Source: Candidatus Solirubrobacter pratensis
Lineage (GTDB): Bacteria; Actinomycetota; Thermoleophilia; Solirubrobacterales; Solirubrobacteraceae
Direction: 5' to 3'
DNA length: 61,900 nucleotides
Assembly (NCBI RefSeq): GCF_000425945.1
Contig: NZ_AUEK01000019.1
Location: 1 to 61,900, forward strand
The notes under the pieces were generated by a model, which was given only the letters and a program-made list of their open reading frames with translations, searched no databases and was not told the origin of the DNA. Shown piece after piece: positions 43,528 to 51,662 of the stretch. Position 1 is the first letter of the stretch; every line of letters begins with the position of its first letter. The position numbers and the translations under genes were made by a program.

Positions 43528-44901
43528 ATGACGACCTCCCCCTCAGTCGCGCTTGGCGACATCGATCGCCGACACGTCTTCCACCCCTTCACGGTCCTCG
43601 ACGAGCACGAGTCGTCCGGGCCTCGGCGCATGATCGTGAGCGGCGAAGGGAGCACGCTGACGGACGACCAGGGCCGCCGCTATCTCGACGCGATGGCCGG
43701 TCTATGGTGCGTGAACGTCGGCTACGGGCGAGCCGAGATCGCCGATGCGCTTCGGGCGCAGGCGCTCAAGCTTCCCTATTACCACGCGTTCTCCTCGATG
43801 GCGACCGACGCGCCGGCGCTGCTCGCCGAGCGGCTGATCGCCCTCGCGCCCGCGGGTATGTCGAAGGTGCTCTACGGCAACAGCGGCTCGGACGCCAACG
43901 ACACCCAGATCAAGCTCGTGCGGATGTACAACAACTTGCTCGGGCGGCCGCGCAAGAAGAAGATCATCTCTCGCGCGCGCGGGTACCACGGCGTCTCGCT
44001 CGGCGCCGCGAGTCTGACCGGGCTCGCGAGTATGCACCGTGCGTTCGACCTGCCGCTTGACGGCGTCCTGCACACACGCGCGCCGTACTCGCTGTGGGAG
44101 GCACGACCCGGCGAGGACGACACGGCGTTCAGCGCGCGCCTCGCGGCCGATCTGGAGGAGTTGATCCTCGCCGAGGGCCCTGAGACCGTCGCCGCGTTCA
44201 TCGCCGAGCCGGTTCAGGCCGCCGGCGGCGTGATCGTTCCGCCGGAGGGATACTTCGCGGCGATCCAGGCGGTGCTGGACGCCTACGACGTGTTGCTGAT
44301 CGCCGACGAGGTCGTTTCCGGCTTCGGCCGCCTCGGCGGCTGGTTCGGCAGCGTCATGCTGGACATGCGGCCGGACCTGATGACGGTGGCCAAAGGCATC
44401 ACCTCCGCCTACGTGCCACTTTCCGCCTGCCTCGTGTCCGAGGAGGTCTGGCGCGTGCTGGCGGACCGTAGCGCCGGCACGACGTTCAGCCATGGCTACA
44501 CGTACACGGCTCACCCGATCGCGGCGGCAGCGGCGCTGGCGAACCTCGACGTGCTCGAAAACGACGGCCTGATCGAGCAGGCCGGCGCGCGCGGCGAGCG
44601 GCTGCGGGCGCGGTTGCATGAAGCGTTCGACGGCCATCCGCTGGTCGGCGAGGTGCGGGGCCTCGGGCTGGTCGCGGCCGTCGAGTTCGTGGCGGGTCCC
44701 GGAAAGCGCTTCGATCCCGTGGGCAGCGTCGCCGCGCGGGTCACGCGCGAGTGCCTCGAGCGCGGCGTGATCACGCGCGCGCTTCCCGAGGGCGACTCGA
44801 TCGCGTTCTCGCCGCCGTTCGTGATCACCGAGGCCGAGATCGACGAGGTCGTACGGGTCGCGCGCGAGGCGGCCGACATCGTCGCCGGCGAGGTGCTCTG
44901 A
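43528..44901 (+). CDS. Class III (omega) aminotransferase
   Basis: 457 residues. 'LDAMAGLWCVNVGYGRAEIA' is typical of omega-amino-acid/amine:pyruvate transaminases. 'YGNSGSDANDTQIKLVRMYN' is the PLP phosphate loop, 'ARGYHGVSLGAASLTGL' the cofactor Tyr-His, 'IADEVVSGFGRLGGWFG' the Asp holding the PLP nitrogen, and 'TVAKGITSAYVPLSACLVS' contains the Schiff-base Lys. 'TFSHGYTYTAHPIAAAAAL' gives the phosphate-contact Thr. It converts a primary amine or omega-amino acid (such as beta-alanine, taurine or a diamine) to an aldehyde. First gene of the second operon; its stop overlaps the next frame. Confidence 0.93.
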   Translation: MTTSPSVALGDIDRRHVFHPFTVLDEHESSGPRRMIVSGEGSTLTDDQGRRYLDAMAGLWCVNVGYGRAEIADALRAQALKLPYYHAFSSMATDAPALLAERLIALAPAGMSKVLYGNSGSDANDTQIKLVRMYNNLLGRPRKKKIISRARGYHGVSLGAASLTGLASMHRAFDLPLDGVLHTRAPYSLWEARPGEDDTAFSARLAADLEELILAEGPETVAAFIAEPVQAAGGVIVPPEGYFAAIQAVLDAYDVLLIADEVVSGFGRLGGWFGSVMLDMRPDLMTVAKGITSAYVPLSACLVSEEVWRVLADRSAGTTFSHGYTYTAHPIAAAAALANLDVLENDGLIEQAGARGERLRARLHEAFDGHPLVGEVRGLGLVAAVEFVAGPGKRFDPVGSVAARVTRECLERGVITRALPEGDSIAFSPPFVITEAEIDEVVRVAREAADIVAGEVL

Positions 44902-45986
44902 CGCTCGGCTTGGTCGTCAACCCGATCGCCGGCATGGGCGGCCGCGTGGCGCTGAAGGGGACCGACGGGCCGGACGCGCTGCGGATCGCCCGCGAGCGCG
45001 GCGCCACGCCGCTGGCACCGGACCGGGCGCGACGCGCGCTCGGCCGCCTCGATCCCGGCACGCGCGTTCTGGCGGCGCCGGGACCGATGGGCGCCGATCT
45101 CGCCCACGCGGCGGGGCTCGCGTGGGAGGCGACGGATTCGGCGGCCGGGGGCGACCGGCCGAACACCACCGCGCTGGACACCCGCAACGCCGTCGCCGAG
45201 ATGAGCCGCCGCGGCGTGGAGCTGCTGATGTTCGCCGGCGGCGACGGCACCGCGCGCGACATCCACGACGCGATCGGCGCCGACGTGCCACTCGTCGGCA
45301 TCCCGACGGGCGTGAAGATGCATTCCGGCGTGTTCGCGGCCACGCCGGACGCCGCGGGAGCGGCGGCGGCCGCCTACCTGCGCGGCGCCGTTGCGCTCCA
45401 GGACGCCGAGATCGCCGACGTCGACGAGGACGCCGCCCGCCGCGGTCGCGTCGCAACGCGGCTCTACGGCTCCGCGCGGGTCCCGCGCCAGCCGGCCCTG
45501 ATGCTGTCCGCCAAGGCGCCGACGCTCGCCGCCGACGCCGGGCTGGAGGCTCTGTGCGAGCAACTCGCGCGGAGCCTCGACGGGCTCACGCTGCTCGGCC
45601 CGGGGACGACGACGGCGCGGATTGCGCAAGGCACGCTGCTGGGCGTCGACGCGGCGCTCGACGGCGAGCTGATCGCGACGGACCTCGGCGAAGCCGGCCT
45701 GCTCTCCCTGCTCGACTCCCACGCGGACGCGACGTTGATCCTCGGCGTCGTCGGCGGCCAGGGCTCGTTGCTCGGAAGGGGCAACCAGCAGCTCAGCCCG
45801 CGCGTGCTGCGCCGAATCGGATGTGACCGCATCCACGTCGTCGCCTCGGCCGAGAAGCTGCTGCGCCTGAGCCCGCCCGTGCTGCGCGTGGACACCGGGG
45901 ACGAGGGGCTCGACGCGGAGCTGTCGGGCTACATCCGCGTCCACGTGGCGCCCGGAAGGACGATCGTGATGAAGGTTTCGACTTGA
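44898..45986 (+). CDS. ATP-NAD kinase-fold protein, AcoX-like
   Basis: About 362 residues. 'LGLVVNPIAGMGGRVALKGT' opens the fold, 'LLMFAGGDGTARDIHDAI' is the diacylglycerol/NAD-kinase GGDGT motif, 'PLVGIPTGVKMHSGVFA' and 'LGVVGGQGSLLGRGNQQLSP' follow. This is the COG3199 group that includes AcoX of acetoin operons, whose reaction is unproven. No ATG/GTG/TTG is available before the first motif; the best start is CTG 44898 in a CTGA overlap with GGCGAGG upstream, or TTG 44910. Its place in a catabolic operon suggests a substrate kinase rather than NAD metabolism (inference). Confidence 0.82.
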   Translation: MTLGLVVNPIAGMGGRVALKGTDGPDALRIARERGATPLAPDRARRALGRLDPGTRVLAAPGPMGADLAHAAGLAWEATDSAAGGDRPNTTALDTRNAVAEMSRRGVELLMFAGGDGTARDIHDAIGADVPLVGIPTGVKMHSGVFAATPDAAGAAAAAYLRGAVALQDAEIADVDEDAARRGRVATRLYGSARVPRQPALMLSAKAPTLAADAGLEALCEQLARSLDGLTLLGPGTTTARIAQGTLLGVDAALDGELIATDLGEAGLLSLLDSHADATLILGVVGGQGSLLGRGNQQLSPRVLRRIGCDRIHVVASAEKLLRLSPPVLRVDTGDEGLDAELSGYIRVHVAPGRTIVMKVST

Positions 45987-45999
45987 GGAGGAGAGCCGC

Positions 46000-47391
46000 G
46001 TGACGCACCCGTATATGGCGAACTCGGCGCCCGAGCTGCGCCAGGAGCTGCTCGACGCCGTCGGCATCGCCGACGTCGAGGAGCTGTTCGCGCAGATCCC
46101 CGACGACCATTACATGTCGCGCCCGCTCCAGCTCGCGCCGGCGCTGTCCGCCGAGAGCGACCTGTCGCGCCACCTGCGCCGCATGCTCTCACGCAACGTC
46201 AGCTGCGAGGACGCGCTGTCGTTCCTCGGCGGCGGCGTCTGGCAACACCACGTCCCCGCCGTCTGCGACGAGATCGCGCAGCGCACTGAGTTCGTCACCT
46301 CGGAGTGGGGCACGCCGGCCTCCGACCACGGCCGCAACCAGGCGTGGTTCGAGTTCGCCAGCCAGCTCGGCGAGCTGCTCGACCTCGACTTCGTCGGGCT
46401 GCCCGTCTACAGCTGGGGCTGCGCCGCCGGCCACGCGATCCGCATGGCGGCGCGCATCACCGGCCGCGCCGAGGTGCTCGTCCCGGCGACGCTCGACCGC
46501 GAGCGCCTCGCGGTGATCCGCACCTACTGCGAGCCGGCCGAGATGCACCACGGCCACATCGCGATCACGCCCGTGGCCATCGACGGCGAGACCGGCCGGC
46601 TGGACCTCGCCGACCTCGAGGCCAAGCTGTCGGAGAGCACCGCTGCGATCTACTTCGAGACGCCCGGGTCGCTCGGTGTGATCGAGACCGAGGCCGAGCG
46701 GATCGCCGCCCTGGCGCGCGCGGCCGGCGCCGAGACGATCCTCGGCGTCGACCCGCTGTCGCTCGGCGTGCTCACCCCGCCCGGCGAGCTCGGAGCCGAC
46801 ATCGCGGTCGGCTCCACCCAGCCGCTCGGCGTGCACATGCACTGCGGCGGCGGCGTCGGCGGCTTCATCGCCTCGCGCGACGAGGAGCGCTACGCGCGCG
46901 AGTACCCGACGCTGCAGGTCAGCATCGCGCCGACGCTCGTGCCCGGCGAGCGTGGTTTCACGATGGCGCTGTTCGCGCAGAACTCGTATGCCCAGCGCGA
47001 GGACGGCAAGGACTGGACCGGCAACTCGGTCTACCTGTGGACCATCGTCAACGCCGTCTACATGGCGCTGATGGGGCCGCAGGGGTTCGTCGACCTGGGG
47101 GAGGCGATCCTCCAGCGAAGCCACTATGCGGCGGCGCGGATCGCCGCGCTGCCCGGCGTGCACGTGCGCTGGCGCGGCTTCTTCAAGGAGCTGGTCGTCG
47201 ACTTCAACGACACCGGCCGCACGGTCGCGCAGGTCAACGCGGCGCTGCGCGAGCGCGGGATCTTCGGCGGCGGCGACCTGTCCGCCTCGCACCCGGAGCT
47301 CGGCGAGGCGGCGCTCTACTGCGTGACCGAGGTGCATACCCAGGACGACATCGACCGCCTCGCCGAGGCGCTGGCGGAGGTGACGCGATGA
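46000..47391 (+). CDS. Divergent GcvPA-type PLP protein (glycine dehydrogenase subunit 1 family)
   Basis: 463 residues, the N-terminal-half type of P-protein (PF02347). Conserved parts: 'SFLGGGVWQHHVPAVCDEI' (74-92), 'QRTEFVT' and 'LQVSIAPTLVPGERGF'-like C-terminal body. The glycine/PLP-phosphate loop is altered: where GcvPA has Tyr-Thr-Pro-Tyr-Gln-x-Glu-x-Ser-Gln-Gly, this protein has 'TSEWGTPASDHGR' (100-112), and 'PVYSWGCAAGHAIRMA' replaces the usual Ser-x-Tyr-Asp-Gly-Ala-Thr-Ala. Substrate is thus probably not glycine. GTG 46000 has a strong AGGAGGAG upstream. Its stop overlaps the GcvPB-like start (ATGA). Confidence 0.85.
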   Translation: MTHPYMANSAPELRQELLDAVGIADVEELFAQIPDDHYMSRPLQLAPALSAESDLSRHLRRMLSRNVSCEDALSFLGGGVWQHHVPAVCDEIAQRTEFVTSEWGTPASDHGRNQAWFEFASQLGELLDLDFVGLPVYSWGCAAGHAIRMAARITGRAEVLVPATLDRERLAVIRTYCEPAEMHHGHIAITPVAIDGETGRLDLADLEAKLSESTAAIYFETPGSLGVIETEAERIAALARAAGAETILGVDPLSLGVLTPPGELGADIAVGSTQPLGVHMHCGGGVGGFIASRDEERYAREYPTLQVSIAPTLVPGERGFTMALFAQNSYAQREDGKDWTGNSVYLWTIVNAVYMALMGPQGFVDLGEAILQRSHYAAARIAALPGVHVRWRGFFKELVVDFNDTGRTVAQVNAALRERGIFGGGDLSASHPELGEAALYCVTEVHTQDDIDRLAEALAEVTR

Positions 47392-48920
47392 GCGCGCTGC
47401 CCAACTACCACGCGGCCCGCTGGGAGGAGCCCCTGGTGATGGAGCTCGGCCGCTCCGGCCGCCGTGCGCAACTCGTCGGCGCACCGATCGACGCGCCCGC
47501 CGGCGCGGGCTTCATCCCCGAGGCAGTCCGCCGCACCACCCCGCCGCAGCTGCCCGAGCTGACCGAGTTCGAGGTCCAACGCCACTATCTGCACCTGTCG
47601 CAGATGACGCTCGGGATGATGGGCGTCAACCTCTTCGGCACCTGCACGATGAAGTACAACGCGCGGCTGAACGAGCACATCGTCGCGCGGCCGTGGATCG
47701 CCGAGCTGCACCCCGGCCAGAACGAGGAGACGCTGCAGGGGACGCTCGAGATCATCCACTCGTTCGACCTCATCCTGCGCGAGCTCTCGGGCATGGCGCA
47801 ATTCGTCTTCCAGCCGGGCGGCGGCGCCGACGCCGCCTACACGCACGCGTGCGTCACGCGCGCCTACCACGCCGCCCGCGGCGAGCTCGCGCAACGCGAC
47901 GAGGTCATCACCACGATCCAGGCGCACCCGTGCAACGCGGCGACGGCCGCAGCGGCCGGCTTCAAGGTCGTCACGCTCCCGATCGAGGAGGACGGCTACG
48001 CGTCGGTCGAGGCACTCGAAGCGGCGGTGTCCGACCGCACCGCAGCGCTGATGCTCAACAACCCTGACGACATGGGCGTCTACAACCCGCACATCAAGCG
48101 CTGGGTGGAAATCGTCCACGAGGCCGGGGCGCTCGCGTTCTACGACCACGCGAACTTCAACGGCGTCATGGGTCGCCTGCGCGCGCGCGAGCTCGGTTTC
48201 GACGCGTGCATGTACATGCTGCACAAGACGTTCGGCGCGCCCAAGGGCGGGGGCGGCCCGGCCGTTGGCGCGTACGGGTGCTCCGAGGAGCTGGTCGGGT
48301 TCCTGCCGCGCCCGCTCGTGCGCCGCGACGGCGACCGCTACACGATCGAGCGCGACGCGCCTGACTCAATCGGTCGCGTGCGCGAGTACTGGGGCAACGT
48401 CCCGGTCGTGACGAAGGCGTACGCGTGGACGCGCGCGATGGGCGCCGCGGGCATCAAGCAGGCCGCGGACCTCTCCGTGCTGGCCAACAACTACATGGAG
48501 AAGCGGCTGCTGGCCATCCGCGGCATCACGCGCTCGCACCCGGATGCGACGACGCCGCGGCTGGAGATGACGCGCTACTCGCTCGAGACCGTCACGCGCG
48601 AGACCGGCATCACCGCGTTCGACGTCCAGAACCGCATGATCGACTTCGGCGTCGACGCGTTCTGGCTCAGCCACGAGCCGTGGCTGCTACCGGAGCCGTT
48701 CACACCGGAGGCCGGCGAGCTGTGGTCCAAGGAGGACATCGACCTGTGGATCGACGTGCTCGCGCACGTGATCCAGGAGGCCTACGAGGACCCCGAGCTG
48801 GTCAAGACGGCGCCGCACAACCAGGTCATCCACCAGGTCGACGGCTCGCGCGTGAACGAGCCCGGCCAGTGGGCGACGACGTGGCGGGCGCACCGGCGCA
48901 AGACCGCGGCGGTCGTGTGA
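47388..48920 (+). CDS. Divergent GcvPB-type PLP protein (glycine dehydrogenase subunit 2 family)
   Basis: 510 residues, the catalytic-half type. 'NLFGTCTMKYNARLNEH' (81-97), 'FVFQPGGGADAAYTHA', 'LMLNNPDDMGVYNPHI', and the PLP Lys280 in 'MLHKTFGAPKGGGGPAVGAY' are all present. Changes from GcvPB include Tyr-Asp-Gly-Ala-Asn to 'FYDHANFN' (251-258), and Pro-His-Gly-Gly-Gly-Gly-Pro to Pro-Lys-Gly-Gly-Gly-Gly-Pro. The fold and Lys are intact, so it is likely an active PLP enzyme with its GcvPA-like partner, probably a decarboxylase of another amino acid. It overlaps the next gene (GTGA). No gcvT, gcvH or lpd is nearby. Confidence 0.88.
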   Translation: MSALPNYHAARWEEPLVMELGRSGRRAQLVGAPIDAPAGAGFIPEAVRRTTPPQLPELTEFEVQRHYLHLSQMTLGMMGVNLFGTCTMKYNARLNEHIVARPWIAELHPGQNEETLQGTLEIIHSFDLILRELSGMAQFVFQPGGGADAAYTHACVTRAYHAARGELAQRDEVITTIQAHPCNAATAAAAGFKVVTLPIEEDGYASVEALEAAVSDRTAALMLNNPDDMGVYNPHIKRWVEIVHEAGALAFYDHANFNGVMGRLRARELGFDACMYMLHKTFGAPKGGGGPAVGAYGCSEELVGFLPRPLVRRDGDRYTIERDAPDSIGRVREYWGNVPVVTKAYAWTRAMGAAGIKQAADLSVLANNYMEKRLLAIRGITRSHPDATTPRLEMTRYSLETVTRETGITAFDVQNRMIDFGVDAFWLSHEPWLLPEPFTPEAGELWSKEDIDLWIDVLAHVIQEAYEDPELVKTAPHNQVIHQVDGSRVNEPGQWATTWRAHRRKTAAVV

Positions 48921-49822
48921 GCATCGCTGTAATCGGCGCGGGGACGATCGGCGTCGGCTGGGCGGTCGTCTTCGCGCGCGCCGGGCACGAGGTGGCGCTC
49001 TACGACCCGGATCCCGCCCGCCGCGAGGCGGCGCCGGCAGAGCTATCGCTGCGCTTCGGGGAGCTCGCCGAGTTCGGGGTGCTCGACCGCGAGCCCGCGC
49101 CGATCGCGCTGCACGCCAGGCTCGAGGAGGCGCTGTACGAGGCCGAGCACGTACAGGAATGCGCGCCCGAGGACCTCGCGCTCAAGCGCGAGCTGTTCGC
49201 GCGGCTCGATGCGCTCGCGCCGCCCGGGGTCCCGCTCGCAAGCTCCTCGTCGGCGCTGACGGCCTCACGGTTCGCGCCCGGCCGCGCCCGGGTGCTCGTT
49301 GCGCACCCGGGCAACCCGCCGCACCTGCTGCCGATAGTGGAGCTGGTGCCGGCGCCGTTCACGTCCGAGGCGGTCGTGGACCGCGTGTACGCGCTGCTGC
49401 GCGACGCCGGGATGTCACCCGTGCGGCTCAGGCGCGAGATCGACGGCTTCGTCTTCAACCGCCTGCAGGGCGCCGTGCTGCGCGAGGCGTACTGCCTCGT
49501 GCGCGACGGCGTCGTCGAGGTCGAGGACATCGACCGCGTGATGCGCGAGGGGCTCGGCCGCCGCTACGCGGTGATCGGCCCGTTCGAGACCGCCGATCTC
49601 AACACTCGCGGCGGAATCGAGGAGCATGCGCGTCGGCTCGGGCCTGCCTACGCGCGCATGGGCGCTGAGCGCGGACAGGACGACCCGTGGACGCCTGAGC
49701 TCGTCGCGCACGTGACGGCCCAGCGCCGGGCGCTCCTCCCGCTCACGGACTGGGACGAGCGCGTCGAGTGGCGCGACCGGATGCTGCTCGCACTCGAGCG
49801 CGCGCGGCGCGAGGCGTCGTGA
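48917..49822 (+). CDS. 3-hydroxyacyl-CoA dehydrogenase-family oxidoreductase (CRYL1/carnitine dehydrogenase-like)
   Basis: 301 residues. NAD-binding 'IAVIGAGTIGVGWAVVFARA' starts the protein, with Asp in 'EVALYDPD'. 'VPLASSSSALTASRFA' is the catalytic Ser region, 'VLVAHPGNPPHLLPIVELVP' carries the His and the Asn-Pro-Pro of the lambda-crystallin/L-gulonate and L-carnitine dehydrogenase group, and 'GFVFNRLQGAVLREAYCLV' is the C-terminal domain. These act on free 3-hydroxy acids, not CoA esters. The GTG 48917 start overlaps the previous stop. It probably oxidises a 3-hydroxy acid made in operon B. Confidence 0.9.
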   Translation: MSIAVIGAGTIGVGWAVVFARAGHEVALYDPDPARREAAPAELSLRFGELAEFGVLDREPAPIALHARLEEALYEAEHVQECAPEDLALKRELFARLDALAPPGVPLASSSSALTASRFAPGRARVLVAHPGNPPHLLPIVELVPAPFTSEAVVDRVYALLRDAGMSPVRLRREIDGFVFNRLQGAVLREAYCLVRDGVVEVEDIDRVMREGLGRRYAVIGPFETADLNTRGGIEEHARRLGPAYARMGAERGQDDPWTPELVAHVTAQRRALLPLTDWDERVEWRDRMLLALERARREAS

Positions 49823-49869
49823 GCATCTACGGTCGGGACTGGCGACGGCCGCCGATAAGATCGCCCGCG

Positions 49870-50667
49870 ATGTCAGAGCTGGCCGAGGACGAGAGCGTCC
49901 CCGGACGCCCGCGAGAGTTCATCCAGTCGCTCGAACGCGGCCTGGCCATCATCCGCGCGTTCGGCCCACACGCCCCGGAGCAGACAGTGACCGAGCTGGC
50001 AGCCAAGACCGCTCTTACACGCGCCACCGCGCGACGTTTCCTGATCACGCTGATCGAGCTGGGCTACGTGGAGACCGACGGGCGCACGTTCCGCCTCACG
50101 CCGCGGGTGCTGGAGCTCGGCTACTCGTTCCTGTCCGGCCTCGGCTTCCCGGACGTCGCCCTTCCGCACCTGGAGCGCCTGGTAGCCCGGGTCGACGAGT
50201 CCAGCGAAGCGTCCGTGCTCGATGGCGACGACATCGTCTACGTCGCGCGCGTGCCATCGACCGCGGTGATGACGATCGCCGTCAACGTCGGCGGCCGCAT
50301 GCCGGCGCATGCGACCTCGATGGGCAAGGTGCTGCTCGCGAGCCTGACCGATGCGGAGCTGGAGTCGTATCTGGAGCACGCCGCGCTCACGCGCTATCTC
50401 CCGCGCACGGTGACCGACCGCGACGAGCTGCGAGCGCAGCTGATGGAGGTGCGCGCCGTCGGCTACGCCGTCGTCGACCAGGAGCTGGAGGAGGGGCTCG
50501 TGGCTGTCGCCGCGCCGGTGCGCACGCGCGGCGGACGGGTCATCGGCGCGATCAATCTCTCCACGCACGTGGCCCGGCGCAGCGCGGACTCCGTGCGCGC
50601 CGAGCTCGTCGAGCCGTTGCTCGCGACGGCGCGGGCGATCGAGGCCGACCTGGCAGGGATGGGCTAG
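49870..50667 (+). CDS. IclR-family transcriptional regulator
   Basis: 265 residues. Winged helix at about 15-80: 'FIQSLERGLAIIRAFGPH', 'TVTELAAKTALTRATARRFL', 'ELGYVETDGRTFRLTPRVLE'. The ligand domain has 'DGDDIVYVARVPS', 'GGRMPAHATSMGKVLLASL' and 'GLVAVAAPVRTRGGRVIGAI'. It resembles the PcaR/PobR/CatR branch that senses aromatic or carboxylic intermediates. 47 bp after operon B. Its last codon overlaps the stop of the convergent VOC gene (stop codons at 50664-50667 share two bases), so the two transcripts are antisense at their ends. Confidence 0.92.
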   Translation: MSELAEDESVPGRPREFIQSLERGLAIIRAFGPHAPEQTVTELAAKTALTRATARRFLITLIELGYVETDGRTFRLTPRVLELGYSFLSGLGFPDVALPHLERLVARVDESSEASVLDGDDIVYVARVPSTAVMTIAVNVGGRMPAHATSMGKVLLASLTDAELESYLEHAALTRYLPRTVTDRDELRAQLMEVRAVGYAVVDQELEEGLVAVAAPVRTRGGRVIGAINLSTHVARRSADSVRAELVEPLLATARAIEADLAGMG

Positions 50668-51590
50668 TACCGGGCTTCGGACAGGTAGACGGGCGTGTCG
50701 TCGGGGTCGACGAAGTACGCGTAGCGCCAGCTCGCCCCGCCGCCGAGGTCGATCGTCTGCGGCTCGGACCGCAGCTCGAGACCGCGCGCCGCGAGCTCGA
50801 GGTTGCGCACGCCGATGCCGAAGTCGAACGGCCCGAGGTGGCCCCACGCGCCGCGCTTGTCGGGTGACGGCGGGAACGATTCAACGGGCTCCATCCCCGC
50901 GCCCCAGGGGTTCGTCAGCAGCGACATCTTCATCCGCGGCGCCTCGCCCGACGCGAACCACGGGCCCATCGGCTCGAACACGCCATCGGAGTCGAACACC
51001 ATGCCGGTGAAGCCGAGCCGCTTGTAGAAGGCCCGCGTGCGCTCCAGGTCCGCCACGCCGAACGCGACGTGGTTGACGCCCTGAGGTCCATCCTGGAACG
51101 GCCAGCCATTCTCCAGGTCCAGCCACTCGATGATCTCGATCTTCGTCCCGTCGGGATCGGCCACGTAGGACAGAGAGCACAGGGTCCCGTACGGGTCCAG
51201 CGGCGACGTGATGGGCTCCATCAGCGCCGCGTGGCCGGCCGCCACGAGACGCTCGTACACCCGCGCCTGCCCCTGCGCATGGACGCATACCTCGCACACG
51301 CCGCGTTCGCCCCACGCCATACCGTCCGGCATGGGCGGCGGCGCCGCGTCAGTGGTCTGCACGAGCTTGACGCCACCGGGGCCGAACACGGTCGGCGTGG
51401 TGGAGCGCAGCATCATGACGCGTGCTTCGACGGTGTCGCGGTCGCCCAGCGCGCCGAGGCCGCTCAGCGGACCCTGGTAGTCGAACGCGACCTCGCTGAA
51501 GCCGAGCTCGGCCCAGAAGGCCCTCGAGCGTTCCATGTCGGAGACCCCGACCCCGATGTGATCGACGCCCAGCGTCGCCGCGGTGCTCAT
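50664..51590 (-). CDS. Two-domain VOC (glyoxalase/extradiol-dioxygenase/HPPD-like) protein
   Basis: 308 residues with two VOC modules. Module 1: 'VDHIGVGVSDMERSRAFWAE' (His ligand) to 'DPDGTKIEIIEW' (Glu ligand). Module 2: 'VNHVAFGVADLERTRAFYKR' to 'VDPDDTPVYLSEARY', where the final ligand appears as Tyr-Leu-Ser-Glu. Two-module proteins include 4-hydroxyphenylpyruvate dioxygenase and ring-cleaving dioxygenases, but many are lyases or epimerases. Start ATG 51590. Transcribed divergently from the APC permease across a 72-bp gap with a palindrome, so it is probably co-regulated with it. Confidence 0.85.
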   Translation of the reverse strand: MSTAATLGVDHIGVGVSDMERSRAFWAELGFSEVAFDYQGPLSGLGALGDRDTVEARVMMLRSTTPTVFGPGGVKLVQTTDAAPPPMPDGMAWGERGVCEVCVHAQGQARVYERLVAAGHAALMEPITSPLDPYGTLCSLSYVADPDGTKIEIIEWLDLENGWPFQDGPQGVNHVAFGVADLERTRAFYKRLGFTGMVFDSDGVFEPMGPWFASGEAPRMKMSLLTNPWGAGMEPVESFPPSPDKRGAWGHLGPFDFGIGVRNLELAARGLELRSEPQTIDLGGGASWRYAYFVDPDDTPVYLSEARY

Positions 51591-51607
51591 GTGCGGATGA
51601 TTGCACT

Positions 51608-51623
51608 GCATTGCGCGATATGC
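51608..51623 (+). promoter_or_regulatory. Palindrome in divergent promoter region (candidate IclR operator)
   Basis: GCATtgCGCGatATGC: 12 of 16 positions are symmetric (GCAT/ATGC arms, CGCG centre). It is centred in the 72-bp gap between the VOC gene (minus) and the APC permease (plus). IclR proteins bind imperfect palindromes of about 14-16 bp, and the IclR gene lies one gene away. Confidence 0.4.
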
Positions 51624-51662
51624 GAGCATCTGCTCGGAGAGCGAACACGGAGAAGGAGAGAC

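Noticed and set aside
46000..48920. Straight annotation as glycine cleavage P-protein gcvPA/gcvPB
   Set aside because: Key loop residues differ and no T, H or L protein gene is nearby; I kept only the family-level name.
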